Source of the DNA: Methanoculleus receptaculi
GTDB taxonomy: Archaea > Halobacteriota > Methanomicrobia > Methanomicrobiales > Methanoculleaceae
Reading direction: 5' to 3'
Assembly: GCF_033472595.1 (NCBI RefSeq)
Contig: NZ_CP137642.1
Coordinates: forward strand, 1,612,001 to 1,676,000
DNA length: 64,000 nucleotides
The notes under the pieces are model-generated. The model searched no databases. It was not told the DNA's origin and saw nothing but the letters and a program-made list of their open reading frames with translations. Positions 35,338-42,725 of this stretch are shown piece by piece. The translations under genes and the position numbers were made by a program. Numbering within the stretch: position 1 is the first letter of the stretch; every line of letters begins with the position of its first letter.

Positions 35338-35655
35338 CTGACAAATACACCAAGAGGAAGCGGAAAGAACGATAGTGAAGAGATCATACGCGTAAGGCTG
35401 CCAAAGAGAAAGAACCAGGAGATCTTTGGCCGGGCGGAACTGATGCTCGGGGCAAACCATATCCGCGTCCGCTGTGAGGACGGCGTCACGCGCACAGGGA
35501 GGATCAAGGGCAAGATCAAGAAGAGGCTCTGGATCCGCGAGGGGGATCTCCTGATTGTTGTTCCATGGAGTTTCCAGGACGAGAAGTGCGATATTGTCTA
35601 CCGCTACATCAGGCCCCAGGTAGACTGGCTCCAGAAGCACAATTATATCAGGTGA
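35338..35655 (+). CDS. Translation initiation factor aIF1A (CTG start inferred)
   Basis: Ribosome-binding OB-fold factor of 105 aa. The core is ELMLGANHIRVRCEDGVTRT followed by GRIKGKIKKRLWIREGD and the tail RPQVDWLQKHNYIR. The conserved N-terminal segment IIRVRLPKRKNQEIFGRAE precedes the first in-frame ATG (35443), so that ATG cannot be the start. The frame is closed at 35335-35337, leaving CTG at 35338, which has GGAG 8 nt upstream and overlaps the TGA of a tiny frame (MELIN) as CTGA. No ATG, GTG or TTG is available. Confidence 0.88.
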   Translation: MTNTPRGSGKNDSEEIIRVRLPKRKNQEIFGRAELMLGANHIRVRCEDGVTRTGRIKGKIKKRLWIREGDLLIVVPWSFQDEKCDIVYRYIRPQVDWLQKHNYIR

Positions 35656-35814
35656 ATTCTCAGGGGCAGCGGGGCCTGAAAAAGAGCGGTCTCGCCATTC
35701 CCGGCGGGGCCATAGGCACCCCGGTCAAGATGGCGGGCGGCGATCGCCCGGAGAGGATTTTTCCCCGCGATCGGTTGGACGGTTGGGGGATCTTTTCTAG
35801 AGTGTTGCAGGTAT

Positions 35815-36225
35815 TCACTGCAATAACTCCGATAGGCTCCGAATGCACTCTTCCAGCGAGTCCCGATAACCTATTGATAAGACGGTATACCCCCTCAGGT
35901 CAGGCCGGCCCCTCTTTTGCATGTCATCGCGTTCGATGGTCTCCCGTTCGTGATCCGGTCCATCGACAAAGATGGCTATCGAGTGACCGCCCCGCCGGTA
36001 GATGAAGTCTGGACGGGCGATCTTCTCGTCTCCCTCTGCTATGACCTCCTCTCCGCCATCCGGTAGAGGGAAGCCCGCCTGATAGATCGCCTCAAGGAAA
36101 TTCCTCTCAAGGGCGGATTCACAGGTTGAGAGGAGTTCCTCAAACAGGTCCTCCGCTGAAGGAGAATGATCGGGTATCAGGCTGACTCCTGCCGTCAGGA
36201 GGGTGCGGAGGAGGGCCACATCCAT
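35815..36225 (-). CDS. Putative PD-(D/E)XK nuclease-like protein
   Basis: Protein of 136 aa. The segment LERNFLEAIYQAGF, then ARPDFIYRRGGHSIAIFVDG and HERETIERDDMQKR resembles DUF559/very-short-patch-repair type nuclease folds and the nuclease-like tails of some helicases. The usual ExK after the Asp is IAIFVDG, so the active site may be altered. It may be a stand-alone remnant of a larger gene. TTTTATAAATACC upstream (about 36268-36280) gives it a promoter. Confidence 0.6.
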   Translation of the reverse strand: MDVALLRTLLTAGVSLIPDHSPSAEDLFEELLSTCESALERNFLEAIYQAGFPLPDGGEEVIAEGDEKIARPDFIYRRGGHSIAIFVDGPDHERETIERDDMQKRGRPDLRGYTVLSIGYRDSLEECIRSLSELLQ

Positions 36226-36277
36226 CGTACCGACGGCGGTTCATCGGGCGCCCTGAAGAGTTTCGAAGGGTATTTAT

Positions 36278-36309
36278 AAAAGAACTGTATCTAAAAAGAA
36301 CTGTATCTA
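36278..36309. repeat. Short tandem repeat
   Basis: AAAAGAACTGTATCT occurs twice in a row (second copy with one more A) directly upstream of the Shine-Dalgarno of the membrane protein gene at 36334. Confidence 0.85.
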
Positions 36310-36333
36310 AAAAAATGTAGCGGAGGTGAAAAT

Positions 36334-36675
36334 GTGGCAATAACCGCAATAATGAACATAATTGGTGGACTGGTGCTCTGTGCGGGGATTATAGGGGCTC
36401 TGCCCGTTCTCGGCGGCTTCCTTGAGAAGGCAGGCAAATTCCTGGGCGCGTTCCAGGTCATCATAGGGATCATCATGATAATCCTTGGATTGCTGGATCT
36501 CTTCTCGCTGCAGGGCATAGTTGCCTTCCTGGTCGGGGTTATCCTCCTGACCGGTGTGTTCCATGTGATTCCAGCCCTCGGTGTGTACCTCGAGAAGTTT
36601 GGCAAGTGGCTGGGCGGCTTCCAGACGATCATGGGTGTCATCGCGATCATCGTCGGTATCGTGGGGCTTCTCTGA
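36334..36675 (+). CDS. Small membrane protein with internal duplication
   Basis: A 113-aa protein of four membrane segments made from two similar halves. Each half has a hydrophobic helix, the loop LGGFLEKAGKFLGAFQ or LGVYLEKFGKWLGGFQ, and a second helix rich in Ile/Gly. Function unknown. The start is GTG at 36334 with a near-perfect GGAGGTGA 4 nt upstream; an ATG 2 nt earlier is in another frame and closes at once. Confidence 0.75.
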   Translation: MAITAIMNIIGGLVLCAGIIGALPVLGGFLEKAGKFLGAFQVIIGIIMIILGLLDLFSLQGIVAFLVGVILLTGVFHVIPALGVYLEKFGKWLGGFQTIMGVIAIIVGIVGLL

Positions 36676-37178
36676 AGAGATTCGCTCCAGGGGATGAAAG
36701 GTGGCAGAGCGGGAATTCCCGGACTTTCAGCCCGGGATGACCGCAAACCCATCCTTTTTCTTTTTCAGGATCGGGGCGGTCTTCAACGCATTTTCACAAC
36801 GATCGATGAGGATTTCCGGGGTTCAATGGGCTGGAGACAAGACAGCCTCGTAAGTGTTCACGGGGTGGGCTCACCTCGCTAATCCGGTATATCTCCGGGT
36901 TGGGCGGGGGAATCCACCCATCTTCAATCTTTTCAAACGGCAGGTAGAGGCGACGCTGCTCCGCGGTGTCGTTCTCGATACAGGTTGCAGATAGGATCTT
37001 TTCCATCAACCGAATCGACCCGCCAAAGGCGGCTTCACAAAGATACAATATCCCCAGAACGATAGACCATACGCTCACCGGGTTGGACTGCCTTCAACGG
37101 CTATCGGGATCAGGGGATTGTCTTTTCCCCGAACACCCTAAGCACTTCTTTTTTATTCCCGCGGGAGAAGTCTCTCTT
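36676..37178. other. Gap with a possible gene remnant
   Basis: Nothing certain. On the minus strand an open frame of 94 codons (36794-37078) contains RRLYLPFEKIEDGWIPPPNP, which looks protein-like but matches no family I know and has no clear start. A TTTTTTATTCCC at about 37148-37159 is a promoter for the EVE gene. Confidence 0.3.
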
Positions 37179-37611
37179 ATGGAACACTGGCTTGCAATAT
37201 CCAACCGGGACAATTCAAAGGTTGTAATAAAAAACACGTATGGGGTGTCCCAAAGAGGCACACATCAATACGATTGCCAGGACAGAACCCGGCGATACCC
37301 TGCTCATCTACGTCGGGCAGCAGGTGGTCGATAAGGAGACCACTCTCCCGCCTGCGATCACCGGATGCTTTGAGATCACATCAACGGTCTATGAGGATTC
37401 ATCAAGGATCTTCACCGCTCCCCCGAACCTTGGCAACGAGATCTTCCCCGGGGTCAAACTCCAACCGGTCATGATATTTGACCCGCCGATCGAGTTCAAA
37501 CCGCTCATCCCGAACCTCGCGTTCATAACGAACAAGAAACAGTGGTCAGGGCACATACGGGGTCAAACCATACCGGAAGAGAACTACCGGTTGATAATGA
37601 GCCAGGGATAG
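37179..37611 (+). pseudogene. EVE-domain (PUA-like) protein, frameshifted
   Basis: The EVE-domain start MEHWLAISNRDNSKVVIKN is in one frame, WGVPK in a second, and the rest, HINTIARTEPGDTLLIYVGQ through NKKQWSGHIRG, in a third. The two shifts are at the A-run near 37230 and at about 37255. EVE domains bind modified bases in RNA or DNA. Since one break is in an A homopolymer, sequencing error is possible there and the gene might be intact in life. A downstream DUF365 gene follows by 14 nt. Confidence 0.7.
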
Positions 37612-37625
37612 AGGAGGATTACGGT

Positions 37626-38054
37626 ATGGCCAGCATCACCGGCGTCACGTTCCCGGTCCCAAAGCACCTGATGCCCCGGTTCTTCTCGGGGGGAAAGACC
37701 GTCTTCATCAAGCCCGTCACCGTATACAGAGAACTCAGGAGCGGGATGAAGGTTGTCTTCTACCAGTCCCGCGAAGATACCGGCTACGTCGGCGAGGCCA
37801 CGATCAGGCGGATCATCCTGAACGACGACCCGTTCGCGTTCTTTGAGACCTTTGGGGACGCGGTCTTCCTGACGCCTGAAGAGACCCCGGCCTACGTTGA
37901 GAGCCAGGAACGGTGGCAGGGTGTCCGCGTCCGGAAGGGCGAGACCAGGAAGAGACCCTTGATGGCTCTTGAACTCGAGGGTATCACGAAATACAATACG
38001 GCAAAGAAGCCGGAACGGTTCGTCCCGGTCGGCGGGAGATCCCTGCGAGGGTGA
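37626..38054 (+). CDS. DUF365 family protein (PUA-like)
   Basis: Archaeal protein of 142 aa. MASITGVTFPVPKHLMPRF and GGKTVFIKPVTVYRELRSGM are typical of DUF365, a PUA/ASCH-like beta-barrel family likely to bind RNA. The ATG at 37626 has GGAGGA about 9 nt upstream; a longer frame starts inside the EVE gene and is less likely. It forms a pair with the upstream EVE-domain gene, both of the PUA-like superfamily. Confidence 0.8.
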   Translation: MASITGVTFPVPKHLMPRFFSGGKTVFIKPVTVYRELRSGMKVVFYQSREDTGYVGEATIRRIILNDDPFAFFETFGDAVFLTPEETPAYVESQERWQGVRVRKGETRKRPLMALELEGITKYNTAKKPERFVPVGGRSLRG

Positions 38055-38089
38055 GACCTGGCGTCCGGGCTACAAGACGTGGATGAGAT

Positions 38090-38396
38090 GCACCGCGCGT
38101 GATGCGTAGGTAATACGCCACGGACTACTTCATCGGACACGCTCACATATCAGTGAATCAGACGATTCCTGAAGGCGATGATCGGGTTGGCATCGGAGAT
38201 CCTCTTCTTGATACCTGGCTCTTGCCGGAGGAGATTGTTCAGCGCTTCTCCGATGATCTCAAACTGCCGCTCGACGGCGGAACAAAGCATGGGATCGAGA
38301 CGATACTCATCATAGGCTCTTCCCGCAGTGAACTCTACGATGTGGTTCACAGATTCTGCAATATCGTATATACTTCCGTGCCTCACGCGACAGCAT
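38090..38396 (-). pseudogene. HepT-like toxin (DUF86), nonsense and frameshift
   Basis: The N-terminus MLSREARKYI is in one frame and DIAESVNHIVEFTAGRAYDE to AFRNRLIH in another, one base apart. RxxxxH of the HEPN-type nuclease (RNRLIH) is present, but the next codon is TGA where HepT proteins have Gly; after it YVSVSDEVVRGVL still reads as the family C-terminus. Two lesions make this a dead toxin. The ATG overlaps the end of an MntA antitoxin fragment. Confidence 0.75.
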
Positions 38397-38517
38397 AAAT
38401 ATCCCTGCAGATCTCCTCCACAACCTCGCGAGAGATCGGGTTTCGCACCGCGGAGAGGGCAACAAGATCGATCCGGCGGCAAAACAGCCGGGCCAGGTGG
38501 TCCTGCCGGCCCTCCGT
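38383..38517 (-). pseudogene. MntA-like nucleotidyltransferase antitoxin, C-terminal fragment
   Basis: The frame reads HLARLFCRRIDLVALSAVRN and PISREVVEEICRDIYAVA before a stop that overlaps the HepT start, exactly as in MntA/HepT operons. The catalytic N-terminal half (GSFARGxxxxxSDxD) is absent; upstream the frame is closed at 38518. Confidence 0.6.
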
Positions 38518-38651
38518 TCATCTCTCCAGTATAACTCATAACGGTATTGCATCGTGATACCACCGGAGGACAGGGGGCATGCATCATCCCGGGACCGGTG
38601 ATCCACGCCGGGTCACATTCATATGGACAAATTGCAAATACAATTTACAAT

Positions 38652-39851
38652 ATGTCCAACCTGGTGCAGGGGATGATCCAACGGGAGGCAGAAGAGAAGA
38701 TCCGGTCGCTCGCCCTCGGGTTTCCGGCAGTATCAGTTATCGGCCCCCGCCAATCGGGAAAGACGACCCTTGTCCGGTCGGTATTCCCGCAGTTGCCCTA
38801 TGTCTCACTGGAAGATCCCGACACCCGGGCCTTTGCCGTAGAGGATGCCCGCAGTTTCCTTGCACAATATGAAAAGACGGGGGCGGTTCTTGATGAGGTG
38901 CAGAGAGTCCCTGACCTCTTTTCATACCTCCAGGGCGTCCTCGACAGGCACCAGAGGCCGGGACAGTTCATCCTTACCGGATCCCAGAACTTCCTGATGA
39001 TGGAACGTATATCCCAGTCGCTCGCCGGCCGGGTGGGGATCGTCAAACTGCTCCCCCTCTCAATGAGAGAACTTGCCCGGCACGGGATCGAGACGGGGCG
39101 GTATGAGGACCTCCTCTATGCCGGTCTCTTCCCCCGCCCTTACAGCAGCTGTATCCACCCGCGAGACTTCTATTCGTCATACATCCAGACCTACCTCGAG
39201 CGCGATCTTCGTCTTCTCAAACAGGTGCAGAACCTCTCGGCATTCCAGACGTTCATGAAGATGTGCGCCTACCGATCTGGCCAGGTGGTGAACTACTCAG
39301 CGCTCGCGAATGACTGCGGGATCACCCATAACACAGCAAAAGAGTGGTTATCTCTTCTTGAGACATCGATGCTGGTCATCCTGATCAGGCCCCACCAGAA
39401 AAACTTCAATAAAAGACTTGTGAAGATGCCTAAACTCTACTTCACGGACCCCGGCCTGGCCGCCCACCTGGCCGGGGTGCAGAGTGCCGACGATCTCTGT
39501 TACCATCCCCTGAAAGGAGGACTCTTTGAATCGCTCATCATAACGGAGTTCCTGAAGTTCCGGCTTAACCGGGGCAAAGAGTCCAACCTCTACTTCTGGC
39601 GGGACAAACTCGGGCACGAGATCGACTGCATCATCGAATACGGGGGGTGGGATCCTGTCCCGGTTGAGATCAAGTCAGGCCGAACGGCAAGTTCTGACTT
39701 CTTCAAAGAGATTGCCTACTGGAACAGTCTCTCCGGGAACAATCCGGATCGATCGTTTGTGGTCTATGGAGGCGATCAGTCCCAACGCCGGGTAGCAGGG
39801 CAACTGATCGGGTACCGGGATCTGGAGCCGATCCTGCCGTACCTGGAGTGA
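38652..39851 (+). CDS. AAA+ ATPase with DUF4143 domain
   Basis: Protein of about 399 aa of the archaeal/bacterial ATPase family COG1373. Walker A GPRQSGKTT is near residue 33, Walker B AVLDEVQRVPDLF near 80, sensor TGSQNF near 115. A winged helix (VVNYSALANDCGITHNTAKE) is followed by the DUF4143 C-domain with a nuclease-like EIDCIIEYGG ... PVEIKSG. These genes are mobile and often found in defence or plastic regions; the function is unknown. The ATG at 38652 follows an AT-rich stretch; 38673 is an alternative. Confidence 0.85.
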   Translation: MSNLVQGMIQREAEEKIRSLALGFPAVSVIGPRQSGKTTLVRSVFPQLPYVSLEDPDTRAFAVEDARSFLAQYEKTGAVLDEVQRVPDLFSYLQGVLDRHQRPGQFILTGSQNFLMMERISQSLAGRVGIVKLLPLSMRELARHGIETGRYEDLLYAGLFPRPYSSCIHPRDFYSSYIQTYLERDLRLLKQVQNLSAFQTFMKMCAYRSGQVVNYSALANDCGITHNTAKEWLSLLETSMLVILIRPHQKNFNKRLVKMPKLYFTDPGLAAHLAGVQSADDLCYHPLKGGLFESLIITEFLKFRLNRGKESNLYFWRDKLGHEIDCIIEYGGWDPVPVEIKSGRTASSDFFKEIAYWNSLSGNNPDRSFVVYGGDQSQRRVAGQLIGYRDLEPILPYLE

Positions 39852-39915
39852 GCGGATCCTTCTTCACCTCATGCGTGTGACGCCAAGAAGTTAATGCTGG
39901 ACTGATGAGAATACC

Positions 39916-41163
39916 TCACTTTCCATTAGGATGTAGGTGAACTACCACGCGCCTCTCGGGCGTGGCTTCCTGCTTCATCCTCCTCCCCACCGGGAGCGAG
40001 TCCACAGGCTCAACGGTGCGTCCCGCACCTGATACCCCGACAAGATTCTGTTCTTGCAGGGCGAACTTCTTGATATTGATCGCCGCATTGATATCGCGGT
40101 CGTGATGAGTATCACAGACCGGGCAGACCCATTCCCTCTCAGAGAGGGCAAGATCCCGCTCGAGATATCCACAATTATTACATATCTTTGAGGATGGATC
40201 GAACCGCCCGATCTTCAGGAGCGTCTTCCCATACTTTCGACATTTGTAATCCAGCATCGTAAAGAACGTGCTCCACGATACATCTCCAATCCCCTGTGCC
40301 AGACAATGGTTCTTCATCATCCCGCCAACATTCAACGACTCCACTGCAATAGCTTGGTTCTCGCTCACAACTCGAAAAGAGATTTTGTGCAGGAAATCGT
40401 TTCTTTGGTTGGCGACTTTTTCATGGCACCGGGCAAGTTTCCGGATCGCCTTCTCTTGGTTCTTTGACCCCTTCTTCTTCCGTGACACTCGCCTTTGCAA
40501 CACTTTCAACCGCTGGAGGGAGGTCTTCAGGTATCGGGGGTTCTCAATCTTCTCTCCAGTGGAGAAGGTTGCGAAGTCGGTTAAGCCAACATCAATCCCG
40601 ACCGTCGTGTCAGATGTGAACGGTACAGGTTTAGGCTCAGGTTCCTCGTCGTCGACAAGGATGCTGACAAACCATTTTCCCGTCGATGTTACAGACACCG
40701 TGGCATACTTCATCTTCCCAGTGAAGATTCGGTGGAAGACGGTCTTAACCTCACCGATCTTAGGGAATTTGATCGTCCTCTGGTCAAAATTCACATGGTA
40801 ATGTTGTGGTACCTGAAAAGACCGTACAGGGTTCTTCTTTGACTTGAACCGGGGGAATTCCTTCTTCTCCCTGAAGAACCGGGTGAAAGCGTTGTCGAGG
40901 TTCTTGTTTGCACTCTGGAGCGACTGCGAGTTGACTTCCTTGAGCCACGGATATTCTTCCTTGAGGGCAGGAAGACGATTGTTCAAGTCGAAGCAAGAGA
41001 GTTTTTGGCCATCTTGCTCGTATGCTTTGATCTTCTGTTCCAGAGAATGGTTGTACACAAACCGACAGGCATGGATGTGCTTCATGAGGAGCGTGACTTG
41101 CTCTCTTGAAGGATACATCCGATACTTGTAGGCTTGGAGCACAGAAGCAATATTAAGCGTCAT
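39916..41163 (-). CDS. tnpB: RNA-guided endonuclease TnpB
   Basis: IS605-type TnpB of 415 aa, ancestor class of Cas12 nucleases. The RuvC residues are intact: D191 (GIDVG), E275 (VESLN) and D357 (DRDIN). The zinc finger has C328, C331, C347 and C350. The N-terminal YKYRMYPSREQ and bridge region RKKKGSKNQEKA are typical. The C-terminus reads through the right-end hairpin of the element, so the guide RNA region overlaps the coding sequence. Codon usage and GC are lower than the neighbours, consistent with transfer. Confidence 0.93.
   Translation of the reverse strand: MTLNIASVLQAYKYRMYPSREQVTLLMKHIHACRFVYNHSLEQKIKAYEQDGQKLSCFDLNNRLPALKEEYPWLKEVNSQSLQSANKNLDNAFTRFFREKKEFPRFKSKKNPVRSFQVPQHYHVNFDQRTIKFPKIGEVKTVFHRIFTGKMKYATVSVTSTGKWFVSILVDDEEPEPKPVPFTSDTTVGIDVGLTDFATFSTGEKIENPRYLKTSLQRLKVLQRRVSRKKKGSKNQEKAIRKLARCHEKVANQRNDFLHKISFRVVSENQAIAVESLNVGGMMKNHCLAQGIGDVSWSTFFTMLDYKCRKYGKTLLKIGRFDPSSKICNNCGYLERDLALSEREWVCPVCDTHHDRDINAAINIKKFALQEQNLVGVSGAGRTVEPVDSLPVGRRMKQEATPERRVVVHLHPNGK
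39937..40080 (-). ncRNA. Predicted omega-RNA (TnpB guide RNA) region
   Basis: By analogy with other TnpB elements, the omega-RNA covers the 3' end of tnpB and ends at the right end: here GCAGGAAGC, hairpin CCACGCCCGAGAGGCGCGTGG, then TAGTTCAC ending at 39937. The guide would be the bases just beyond, CTACATCCTAATGG on the minus strand. The 5' limit is a guess. Confidence 0.5.
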
Positions 41164-41200
41164 AATAAGATAGAGTTTTCTGTAATCTCCGGATCTATAT
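39937..41200 (-). mobile_element. IS605-family element carrying tnpB
   Basis: The tnpB gene plus the right-end hairpin at 39937-39973. No Y1 transposase (tnpA) gene is present, so the element is non-autonomous unless a TnpA acts in trans. The left end is not sharply visible; it must lie between the tnpB start (41163) and the neighbouring remnant at 41221. Confidence 0.65.
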
Positions 41201-41220
41201 CAGAAGGGCGGCTCCGCTTT

Positions 41221-41253
41221 CATCCCCGCGCCTCTCGACCGGGGTCTTCCTGC
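41221..41253 (-). mobile_element. Second IS605-type right-end remnant
   Basis: On the minus strand GCAGGAAGACCCCGG, CGAGAGG and CGCGGGGATG repeat the layout of the right end at 39937-39973 with point changes. It abuts the upstream side of the tnpB element, indicating an earlier insertion at the same place. Confidence 0.5.
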
Positions 41254-41271
41254 TCCGCCCCCTTCACCCCC

Positions 41272-41538
41272 CTGCAAGATAAACTATACCTCCGCGATGC
41301 AACGGCGGTCTTTGGCCACGTCTTTGTGGGGTTCCTGTGTCTCTACCTCTACTGCAGGATCCTGAATAGGATCAAGAAAGTGGGAATGACCGCTCATCTC
41401 TCACCGCATGGTCTCCTCCTGAAACTTTCAAAGGTGTATGCAGTGAGGAGCGGGGAGGAGAGAGCGATCACCGAGGTGCCAAAGCAGGTACGGAAGATCG
41501 CAGAGAGGCTTGAACTGAATATATTCCCTAATATATGA
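41272..41538 (+). pseudogene. IS1634-type transposase, C-terminal fragment
   Basis: An 88-residue tail of an IS4-superfamily (IS1634-like) transposase: YLRDATAVFGHVFVGFLCLY, then GLLLKLSKVYAVRSG and ITEVPKQVRKIAERL near the stop. The N-terminal catalytic part is missing; upstream is an IS605 right-end remnant, so insertion or deletion removed it. Confidence 0.75.
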
Positions 41539-41896
41539 GGAGATTGGGCTCCAGATCAGAGAGGAACTGCTCAAAACCGCCGTTAGAGTTGTAGTAATGA
41601 ACAATTGGGCTCATACTTTTGCGTAGAACCAGTTGTCGTTTGGTGTTCGGGAACGCGGATTCAGCATACATCTGAGGGATAAATGAAGGGTAAGCAAAGA
41701 GGGGATAGTAATAGGTAAGAACCCGGCGCTGCAACTGCGAGAATGGATAGATAGAAAACTCATTCAGGTGGATCTTGTCATTGGCAGAATCTCTGGCGAT
41801 CTCAATGATCGCACGTAGAAGAGCAAGTTTGTATGTGGATTGGAGCAGATCATTCTGAATGATCGCCTTTATCTCATGGAAGTATTTAGACTCCAT
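41528..41896 (-). CDS. Low-GC gene fragment, HNH-restriction-like N-terminus
   Basis: A 122-aa protein much lower in GC than its surroundings, rich in Tyr, Ile and Asn. The opening MESKYFHEIKAIIQNDLLQS followed by TYKLALLRAIIEIARDS resembles N-terminal domains of HNH endonuclease-like proteins of mobile DNA, but no nuclease motif remains; the 3' end runs into the transposase fragment, so it is probably truncated. CCATTTATATG about 32 nt upstream gives a promoter. Confidence 0.5.
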   Translation of the reverse strand: MESKYFHEIKAIIQNDLLQSTYKLALLRAIIEIARDSANDKIHLNEFSIYPFSQLQRRVLTYYYPLFAYPSFIPQMYAESAFPNTKRQLVLRKSMSPIVHYYNSNGGFEQFLSDLEPNLLIY

Positions 41897-42117
41897 GCCC
41901 CTGAAGGGGAGTTTACTCTACACACATATAAATGGATTTGGTTGCCATCGTATGTTGTATTAAGAGGAGATTGGTTCTTCAAGCAGCACTACCTTCCCGA
42001 AGCTCCTGAATCCTGAGAGGAAAGGAGTGCCGCCAACCCGAACCCTCCTCATGATCACAATTCCTGTCCGTTCTGACAGGCGCACGCTGTTCACCCCCAC
42101 CCCCGCACATGCCCCCC
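41897..42117. other. Junction between low-GC island and high-GC genes
   Basis: Contains the minus-strand TATA box of the 41528-41896 gene. A short minus-strand frame ending FGKVVLLEEPISS is seen around 41970-42050 but is unrecognised. GC rises abruptly after about 42060. Confidence 0.35.
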
Positions 42118-42699
42118 ATGCACCCCCACCTCCGCACCGAACGCCTGGACCTGATCCCGGCAACCCTTGAGACCCTCAGGAGCGACCGCAAGACCCTTGC
42201 CAGGCTCCTGGATGCCGCCGTTCCAGGATCCTGGCCGCCGCCGCTCCTCGACGACGAGGCGCTCGCCGGGTTCATCAGGATGATGACAAAGAAGACCGAC
42301 CCCCGCTTTGCCGTCTACTACTGGGTGCAAAACGACCCCGCCGCCGGAGAACGTCTCCTCATCGGCCTCGGCGGGATCGCCTCTGCACCCGCCCCCGGCA
42401 CGGTCTTCATCGGCTACACCGTGGTCAGGGAGTGCCAGCGCCGGGGGTATGCAACCGAGGCCGTCCGCCAGATCGTCAGTGCCGCCTTCTCCCTCCCCGG
42501 CATCCGCTGGATCATGGCAACAACACACGCCGACCACGCTGCGTCAATCCGGGTGCTCGAGAAGAACGGGTTTCGCCGCGCAGGAAGAGGGTTTGAGAAG
42601 GGAACGATTGCCTTCCTCCTGGAGAAGAAGGAGCACCCGCCGGGTCTGACCCGCCCGGGAACCCCCTCGGATTCCACAAGTGATAATAACCTCCCGTAG
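42118..42699 (+). CDS. GNAT family N-acetyltransferase (tandem copy 1)
   Basis: Acetyl-CoA-dependent acetyltransferase of about 193 aa of the RimJ/RimL type: RTERLDLIPATLETL at the start, the acetyl-CoA loop RECQRRGYATEAVRQI near residue 105 and ASIRVLEKNGFRRAG near 142. The acceptor is unknown. An upstream ATG at 42109 would add three residues. The first 125 bases of the conserved part are almost identical to the next gene. Confidence 0.88.
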   Translation: MHPHLRTERLDLIPATLETLRSDRKTLARLLDAAVPGSWPPPLLDDEALAGFIRMMTKKTDPRFAVYYWVQNDPAAGERLLIGLGGIASAPAPGTVFIGYTVVRECQRRGYATEAVRQIVSAAFSLPGIRWIMATTHADHAASIRVLEKNGFRRAGRGFEKGTIAFLLEKKEHPPGLTRPGTPSDSTSDNNLP

Positions 42700-42725
42700 A
42701 TAACCCTACTCTGGTTGTGAAACGA

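Noticed and set aside
36278-36309. Short tandem repeat considered as a CRISPR array
   Set aside because: Only two direct units with no spacers; no cas genes are in the window.
38310-38606. A 98-codon minus-strand frame beginning MDHRSRDDA
   Set aside because: It mixes out-of-frame parts of the MntA and HepT remnants and has no family resemblance of its own.
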